64,000 nt of DNA, from assembly GCF_002119425.1 (NCBI RefSeq), contig NZ_MDSU01000018.1, positions 1,205,580-1,269,579 on the forward strand, in the 5' to 3' direction. A program made the translations under genes and the position numbers. Shown here one piece after another: positions 58,330 to 64,000 of this stretch (within the stretch, counting starts at the first letter, position 1; every line of letters starts with the position of its first letter). The notes beneath the pieces were generated by a model. That model ran no database searches, had not been told where the DNA came from, and saw only the letters and a program-made list of their open reading frames with translations. The DNA comes from Desulfurella amilsii. Lineage in GTDB: Bacteria > Campylobacterota_A > Desulfurellia > Desulfurellales > Desulfurellaceae.

Positions 58330-60336
58330 ATGAAATGTTTTAGCGTATGTTCACATGATTGTCCTGATGCCTGCGCTTTGGAAGTAGAAATTAAAGACAA
58401 TTTGGTCGCAAAAATCTCTGGAAATAAGGATCATCCCTTTACTCAAGGCATCATTTGCAATAAAACGGCTCAGTATAAAGAGGTTGTCTATTCAGATAAA
58501 AGGGTTTTGTATCCCCACAAAAGGGTAGGCGAAAAAGGCACTAATGCATTTAAGCGCATTTCTTGGGATGAGGCTATAGAGACTATTGTAACAAAATGGC
58601 AGCGTATTTTAAAAAATTACACAAGCGACTCGATTTTACCATACTCTTACGCGGGTACAGAAGGTGTGCTTAATAATGCAAGTATGGATAGGCGTTTTTT
58701 TAATAAGCTTGGTGCTGCAAAACTACTGCGCACAATTTGCTCTGCAGCAGGCACTAAAGGTTTTGAGTTAGCCTATGGAAAAGCTATTGGTACAAACCCC
58801 ATATATACCTCAAATTCTAAATTTATCGTTTTTTGGGGTGTAAATGCACTTGCCACAAATTTACATCAAGCTATTTTTGCTCAAAAAGCCCGCCAAAGTG
58901 GGGCAAAAATCGTTTCTATTGATGTTGAAAAAAATGAAACGGCACATTTTGCCGATGAGTTTTATCATATAAACCCAGCTAGTGATGGAATTTTGGCGCT
59001 TGGTATCGCAAATATTATTATAAATGAAAATTTATACGATAGGGAGTTTATTGAAAATAACACTTATGGTTTTGGTGCGTTTAAAGAACTAACAAAACAA
59101 TACACACCAAATATAGTATGCAAACAAACAGGCCTAAGCGAAAAACAACTTAATAAACTTTCAATTGAGTATGCCACCACCCACCCAAGTTTCATCAGAA
59201 TAGGTAATGGTTTACAGCATCACTTAAACGGTGGTTGTAACACATGGGCAATTAGTTTGCTACCAGCTTTGGTTGGCGCATGGAAATTCAAAGCAGGTGG
59301 AGCTATAAAATCAAATTCTGGTTACTTTCCTATAAACAAAAACTTACTTCAAAGACCCGACTTGTTAGCATCAAAAACCAGAACTATAAATATGGTAGAG
59401 TTAGGCAAAGCTTTGTCGGATGAAAAAAACCCTATTAAATCTATTTACGTTTACAATTCAAACCCTCTTGTTGTAGCCCCAAATCATAATTTGGTAAAAA
59501 AAGGCTTTCAAAGAGAAGATCTGTTTGTCGTGGTTCATGAAAGACTGTGGACAACCACTGCGCTGTATGCCGATATTGTTTTGCCTGCAACAACATTTCT
59601 TGAGCACGACGATTTATATACCAGCTACTGGCATAATACAATTGCATTTGCAAAACGTGCAATTGAGCCCTTAGGTGAATCAAAGCCCAATATCGAAGTA
59701 TTCAGCATGCTTGCTTTAGCTTTTGGCTTTAAGGAGCGGTGTTTTAGGGATAATGCATATGAGCTTGCAAGTCAAGCTCTAGATGACAGTTACTTTAAAA
59801 GCCACAATATTACTCTAAACAGGCTCTTAGAAGAAAAATTCATTGTTTTAGAAAACATAGGTTACCCATACAAAGATACAGCTTACACAAAGCTCTGCAA
59901 AATCCAGTTTAAAAATGAAGATGCGGTTAATTCGACAGGCAAAGATTTACCTGAGTGCACTGATTTCTCCACTCACTGCCCTTTTATTTTGATTACTCCA
60001 CCAAACAAATATTTTTTAAACTCCACATTTGCCCACATTGATAAGCTAAGAAAAAACTCAGGTGTTCCATCTGTAAAAATTAATACTAAAGATGCTATCA
60101 AGCATGGCATTAAAGATAATGACAATGTTGAGGTTTTTAATGAGCAGGGCAGTTGCATTTTAAAAGCTGTTATTTGTGAAGATGTAAAAGAAGGCGTTTT
60201 AATCTCAAGGGGGCTTTATTGGGCTGATGATTATATTAATAAACAACCGATAAATGCACTAACAAGTGACAAATTGTCAGACATAGGTCAGGGGGCGGTA
60301 TTTTTTTCAACAGGCGTGGAATTAAAAAAGCTGTAG
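58330..60336 (+). CDS. Molybdopterin oxidoreductase (DMSO-reductase superfamily)
   Basis: A 668-residue cytosolic protein, no Tat signal. The N-terminus carries a [4Fe-4S] motif C7-x3-C11-x3-C15 (SVCSHDCPDAC) with the fourth Cys in GIICNKTA. Molybdopterin-binding segments follow: ISWDEAIETI, YSYAGTEGVLNNASMDRRFF, VFWGVNALATNLH, ADIVLPATTFLEHDD, and a C-terminal domain with TPPNKYFLNSTFA and VSRGLYW-like GVLISRGLYWADD. The substrate is unknown; formate-dehydrogenase-like and polysulfide-reductase-like members are larger or carry a signal. No partner subunits lie nearby. Confidence 0.85.
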   Translation: MKCFSVCSHDCPDACALEVEIKDNLVAKISGNKDHPFTQGIICNKTAQYKEVVYSDKRVLYPHKRVGEKGTNAFKRISWDEAIETIVTKWQRILKNYTSDSILPYSYAGTEGVLNNASMDRRFFNKLGAAKLLRTICSAAGTKGFELAYGKAIGTNPIYTSNSKFIVFWGVNALATNLHQAIFAQKARQSGAKIVSIDVEKNETAHFADEFYHINPASDGILALGIANIIINENLYDREFIENNTYGFGAFKELTKQYTPNIVCKQTGLSEKQLNKLSIEYATTHPSFIRIGNGLQHHLNGGCNTWAISLLPALVGAWKFKAGGAIKSNSGYFPINKNLLQRPDLLASKTRTINMVELGKALSDEKNPIKSIYVYNSNPLVVAPNHNLVKKGFQREDLFVVVHERLWTTTALYADIVLPATTFLEHDDLYTSYWHNTIAFAKRAIEPLGESKPNIEVFSMLALAFGFKERCFRDNAYELASQALDDSYFKSHNITLNRLLEEKFIVLENIGYPYKDTAYTKLCKIQFKNEDAVNSTGKDLPECTDFSTHCPFILITPPNKYFLNSTFAHIDKLRKNSGVPSVKINTKDAIKHGIKDNDNVEVFNEQGSCILKAVICEDVKEGVLISRGLYWADDYINKQPINALTSDKLSDIGQGAVFFSTGVELKKL

Positions 60337-60411
60337 CGATATTTTTTTGTTGCAAAATTAGCAAAAATTGTATATTTATAGTTAGATAAACTAAAACTGG
60401 AGGGTAAACAT

Positions 60412-61635
60412 ATGAAAAAATGGTTTTTAGTGCTTTTTGGTTTGCTGTTTGTATCATCATGTTCAACTGTGCAAATAACAAAAACTAACCCGAATTTGCC
60501 CAACGTGCAAATAACTTCAGCAAAAGGCGGCATACAATCCGTTACACTTACATGGATTCCTATTACAAATCAAAATGTAAAAGGTTATGTGGTTTATAGA
60601 TCAGGCTCTCCTACGGGCAAGTTTGAATTTTTAACTCAAATCAACAATAACCTACAGTCTAGTTATACAGATACTGGCGGTATTTTGTCTACTTTAGAAA
60701 ATGATGCTACATACTATTATAGAATTGCAGCTTTTAATGATCAGGGTGTCGGGCCATTTGCACAAGTTTCTGCAACAACACTGCCAAGACCCAAACCGCC
60801 AGAAGGTTTAAAAGTAATAAGTGGCTTACCTCATAGTTTAATATTGCAATGGAAGCCTTCAAACGATATGTCTGTATCTGGTTACATGATTTATAGAGCT
60901 CAATCTTCCCTGGGTCCATTTAAAGCCATAAAAAGGGTAAATGGCAGAGTAAACACCACATATACAGACACAGAACTAAGTGATGGTACTACTTACTATT
61001 ATGAAATATCAAGTATTAATTACAAAGGTGTAGAAAGTCTTCCCAGTGCATACGTATCTGGCTTAACGCAGAATAAACCAATTCCTCCCTTATCACTAAA
61101 AGCAAATCCAACAGGTGCTGGTACAATTGCTGTTTATTGGTTTCCGAGTCCAACAAAAAATGTTGCCTATTATGAAGTCTACTATGGCAATAGCCCCTCT
61201 TCAATGTCTTATGCAGGAAAAGCAAAGTCCTCTGTATTGGAATATACTATAAAGAACCTTGAACCGGGTAAAATTTATCTGTTTATGGTAAGGTCTGTGG
61301 ATGCAACAGGTGTTAAAAGCCCAGATTCAGAAATTGTTCAGGGGAAGACTTTTCCTATTCCATCAGCTCCAAAAGGTATAAAAGTAGAACAACTGCCAAC
61401 TGGAGCAATAAAAATTGAATGGGCAAGCTCGGGTAACGACATAGCTTATTACAAACTTTTTAGAAGGTACTATTTATTTATAACAAATGAAATTGCCAAG
61501 GTTAAAGACACATCATATATTGATGATAAGGTAAAGCCTGATACTACTTACTATTATTGGGTCAAAGCGGTTGACAAGTGGGGCCAAGTTAGTCCTGATT
61601 CAGAAACTGTATCGGTAAAAACCAGAAATCAATAA
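60412..61635 (+). CDS. Lipoprotein with four fibronectin type III domains
   Basis: A 407-residue precursor with a lipoprotein signal (MKKWFLVLFGLLFVSSC, lipobox ending at Cys17). Four FN3 domains follow, at about residues 30-125, 128-220, 224-312 and 316-405, each with the Trp (LTWIP, LQWKP, VYWFP, IEWAS), Tyr (GYVVYR, GYMIYR, YYEVYY, YYKLFR) and YYYRI-type strands. FN3 lipoproteins of this kind are found in Campylobacterota; binding partners are unknown. GGAGG lies before the ATG. It ends one base before comM. Confidence 0.9.
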   Translation: MKKWFLVLFGLLFVSSCSTVQITKTNPNLPNVQITSAKGGIQSVTLTWIPITNQNVKGYVVYRSGSPTGKFEFLTQINNNLQSSYTDTGGILSTLENDATYYYRIAAFNDQGVGPFAQVSATTLPRPKPPEGLKVISGLPHSLILQWKPSNDMSVSGYMIYRAQSSLGPFKAIKRVNGRVNTTYTDTELSDGTTYYYEISSINYKGVESLPSAYVSGLTQNKPIPPLSLKANPTGAGTIAVYWFPSPTKNVAYYEVYYGNSPSSMSYAGKAKSSVLEYTIKNLEPGKIYLFMVRSVDATGVKSPDSEIVQGKTFPIPSAPKGIKVEQLPTGAIKIEWASSGNDIAYYKLFRRYYLFITNEIAKVKDTSYIDDKVKPDTTYYYWVKAVDKWGQVSPDSETVSVKTRNQ

Positions 61636-63194
61636 ATGTTTTGTAAACTAAAAAGTGCTTTTTTAATAGGTATTGAGGCATATGGTGTTGATGTAGAAAT
61701 TGATAGCTCAAAAGGTATGCCTATGTTTGTTATTGTAGGCCTTGCTGATAATGCAATTAAAGAAAGTAAAGAGCGCGTACGAAGTGCTCTTTTAAATAGT
61801 TCAATACCATTTAAAGCAACAAGACTTACAATCAATTTATCCCCAGCAGATGTAAAAAAAGAAGGTTCTCAATTTGACTTGCCAATAGCGATCGGCATTG
61901 CGATGGTAAATGGTGTTGAGGTATCAAAAAATTTGGATGAATTTTTATTTGTAGCCGAATTGTCTCTTGATGGAAAACTAAGGCCAATAAGTGGTATTTT
62001 ACCAATCTCGGTGTATGCCAAAAAGCACAATTTATCCCTTGTAATTGCAAAAGACAATTCTTGTGAAGCTTCTCTTGCAAAAACAAATATTTATGCGTTT
62101 GAAAACTTATCAGAAGTTATTGGTTTTTTAAATGGGACAATAAACGTAAATTTGTACGATAGCAATAAAACGTTTGAAAGCGATAACTATGATGTTGATT
62201 TTTCAGAGATCAAAGGTCAGTATAGGGCAATTAGGGCTGCACGGGCAAAACTGTGTATATATTTATAAAGATTATCAGGTATAGGGCAATTAGGGCTGCA
62301 CTTATTGCTGCAAGCGGGTTTCACAATTTAATGCTTGCAGGTCCACCAGGCACAGGAAAAAGCATGCTTGCACAAAGGATACCTACTATTATGCCTCCAA
62401 TGAGCGAATCAGAAATTATAGAAACAACCAAAATATACAGTGTGGCAGGTATATTAAAAAATAATGGCGTGATGACTAAAAGACCATTTCGTTCTCCGCA
62501 CCATACAGCAAGTGACATCAGTTTAATTGGCGGTGGAGCTGATGCAAAACCCGGTGAAATCAGTCTTGCACATAATGGTGTATTGTTTTTAGATGAATTA
62601 CCCGAATTTAAGCGCAATGTAATAGAAGTATTGAGACAACCGTTAGAAAATGGTTATATCAATATATCAAGGGCAAAATTTACGATTCAATACCCTGCCA
62701 ACTTTATGCTAATAACTGCTGCAAACCCCTGTCCTTGTGGTTACTATGGCTCAAAAACAAAAAAGTGTACGTGCAGTTTTGATCAAATAAGACGCTATAG
62801 AAGTAAAATTTCTGGACCGTTTTTAGATAGGATTGATTTGTATGTAGAAATGCCAGAACTTGACTATGACTCAATACAGGCTGCCTCTTCTTATACGAGT
62901 GCTGGTTTAATGCAAAGCGTTGTTGAAGCACGAGAGATTCAACATTTTCGCTTTGCAAATGAAAAAATTTTCATAAATTCTCGGATGAGTCCTCGTTTGA
63001 TAAAAAAATACTGTCTACTGGATGTCGAAGCTGAGCGAACTCTAAAGCAAGCTATGCAAATAATGCATTTTTCCATGAGAAGCTATACAAAAATATTAAA
63101 AGTTGCACGTACAATTGCAGACCTTGCAAAAAGTGATCCAATTTTACAATCGCATATTAAAGAAGCTATAAGCTACAGGCATTTTGAAAACTAA
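61636..63194 (+). pseudogene. comM: ComM/YifB (Mg-chelatase-like AAA+) gene, split by a 59-bp insertion
   Basis: The first frame (61636-62268) encodes the Lon-like ChlI domain: GIEAYGVDVEIDSSKGMPMF, VGLADNAIKESKERVRSAL, LPIAIGI, ending in QYRAIRAARAKLCIYL. The second frame (GTG 62253 to 63194) begins RYRAIRAALIAASGFHNLML and has Walker A AGPPGTGKS, Walker B GVLFLDELPEF and the Cys-rich AANPCPCG...C-T-C insertion. Removing 59 bases restores one chain of about 502 residues reading GQYRAIRAALIAASG across the joint. ComM is a branch-migration helicase for natural transformation. Separate expression of the two halves through the overlapping GTG is conceivable. Confidence 0.88.
62220..62301. repeat. 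23-bp direct repeat with 36-bp filler inside comM
   Basis: Copies at 62220-62242 and 62279-62301 are identical (start GTATAGGGCAATTAGGG), separated by 36 bases of AT-rich sequence unrelated to comM. The offset of 59 is not a multiple of three. Confidence 0.95.
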
Positions 63195-63209
63195 AAGGAG
63201 GTGCCCTGA

Positions 63210-64000
63210 TGCAAACCTACAAAACCTATATTGGTGGCAGTTGGGTTGAAACAGACAAATTACTTGATGTTACAGAAAAATATACGAATGAAGTGTTTGC
63301 AAAAGTTCCACTGTGCGATACCAAAGAGGTGGATACAGCAGTTAGTGCTGCTCAAGATGCTTTTGAAAGTTTCAGAAAAACACCTGCATATGAGCGCTCA
63401 CAAATACTAGATAAAGCAGCCAATCTAATTCTAAAGCGCAAAGATGAAATAGCAGCTGTGATTTGCAAAGAAGCAGGCAAAGCCTGGAAGTATTCTCTAG
63501 GGGAAGTAATAAGAGGCTACGAAACATTCAAGTTTGCAAGCTGCGAAGCCATACGCATACATGGTGAGACTGTGCCTTTGGATGCAAGCGCATCTGGGAC
63601 AAACAGGGTGGGCTACTACATAAGGGTGCCAATGGGTGTGATTGCAGCTATTACACCATTTAACTTTCCCTTAAACCTCGTTGCACACAAAGTAGCACCA
63701 GCTATTGCCTCAGGCAATACAATTGTACTAAAGCCAGCTTCAACTACACCTGTTACGGCTTTGATATTAGCTGAAATTTTAGAAGAAGCAGGGTTGCCAA
63801 AAGGGGTGTTTAATGTGGTAATTGGCTCTGGCTCAAGCATAGGTGATTATCTTGTATCCCACCCAATGGTAAAGAAGGTAACATTTACAGGCTCACCTGC
63901 AGTAGGTGATTCAATCATTAGAAAAGCTGGCATAAAGAGAGTGACTCTAGAGCTTGGCAACAACTCAGCTACAATAATAGAAAAAGATGCTATAATAGAT
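63210..64000 (+). CDS. Aldehyde dehydrogenase (partial, runs off the window)
   Basis: The first 263 residues of an NAD(P)-dependent aldehyde dehydrogenase. Visible are PFNFPLNLVAHKVAPAIASG with the catalytic-site Asn, VLKPASTTPVTAL of the cofactor site, FTGSPAVGDSI (Rossmann loop) and LELGNN with the general-base Glu. The catalytic Cys (about 30 residues further) lies outside the window. The sequence is of the lactaldehyde/glyceraldehyde-3-phosphate non-phosphorylating type, but the substrate is open. AAGGAGGT precedes the ATG, 15 bases after comM. Confidence 0.9.

Noticed and set aside
62220..62301. Repeat-spacer-repeat read as a minimal CRISPR array
   Set aside because: The repeat is conserved comM coding sequence and the unit occurs once; no cas genes are in the window.

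Overview
The window is AT-rich and gene-dense, and every gene is bacterial. The content suggests a strict anaerobe with sulfur metabolism: pyruvate:ferredoxin oxidoreductase, B12-dependent (class II) ribonucleotide reductase, Pta-AckA, a sulfide:quinone-reductase-like flavoprotein, two exported rhodaneses, a glutaryl-CoA dehydrogenase operon and a glutaconate-type CoA-transferase. Compact head-to-tail operons, strong purine-rich Shine-Dalgarno sites and sigma70-like promoters fit a Desulfurella/Hippea-type member of the Campylobacterota. That placement is an inference from gene content, not a tested assignment. No rRNA, tRNA or CRISPR array was seen.

Layout. 1-11.7 kb (+): a housekeeping run, pth, a nitronate-monooxygenase-like gene, hom, argH fused to a Nudix domain, recJ, nrdJ, tyrS, coaX, gpsA. 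11.7-16.0 kb (-): an amidohydrolase and the large PFOR gene with its own promoter and palindrome. 16.4-19.8 kb: envelope genes (YihY-like, orphan ExbD, PBP5-type carboxypeptidase, HtpX). 20-24 kb is the accessory part: an IS1634-type transposase remnant, two small exported-protein genes bracketed by a 79-bp direct repeat, arrays of boxes spaced exactly 11 bp, a glutamine-rich repeat protein, and an IS200/IS605 element reduced to the start of tnpB and an omega-RNA-like right end. 24-31.6 kb: dnaN, an exported rhodanese, pta-ackA, two small genes with a G8 tract between them (one resembles a serine-recombinase domain without its catalytic residues), hflX and a 2-hydroxyacid dehydrogenase.

31.7-46 kb: an Old-Yellow-Enzyme/dienoyl-CoA-reductase flavoprotein, a hydrolase, serA, mdh with a divergent LysR gene, a double-hotdog thioesterase, and a tight six-gene minus-strand operon made of a branched-chain-type ABC importer (with fused LivG-LivF ATPases), glutaryl-CoA dehydrogenase and a class III CoA-transferase. 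The context points to uptake, CoA activation and dehydrogenation of glutarate or a similar C5 dicarboxylate. 46-53 kb: a second exported rhodanese convergent with an SQR-like flavoprotein and an unlisted 51-residue protein, then threonine dehydratase, an SbmA/YddA-type ABC transporter and a Sel1-repeat protein. 53.2-57.3 kb (+): two small unrecognised proteins, both subunits of a glutaconate-type CoA-transferase, a YgiT-type zinc-finger protein and an XRE-cupin regulator. 57.3-64 kb: an EpmA-like gene and a molybdopterin oxidoreductase with back-to-back, apparently leaderless promoters, an FN3 lipoprotein, a comM gene split by a 59-bp insertion, and an aldehyde dehydrogenase that runs off the window.

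The least explained parts are the CoA-transferase operon with its two unknown partners, the glutarate-type transporter operon, the 11-bp-phased operator arrays with the repeat-bracketed exported genes, the inactive recombinase-like protein behind a G8 tract, the IS605 remnant that keeps an omega-RNA-like end, and the comM insertion.
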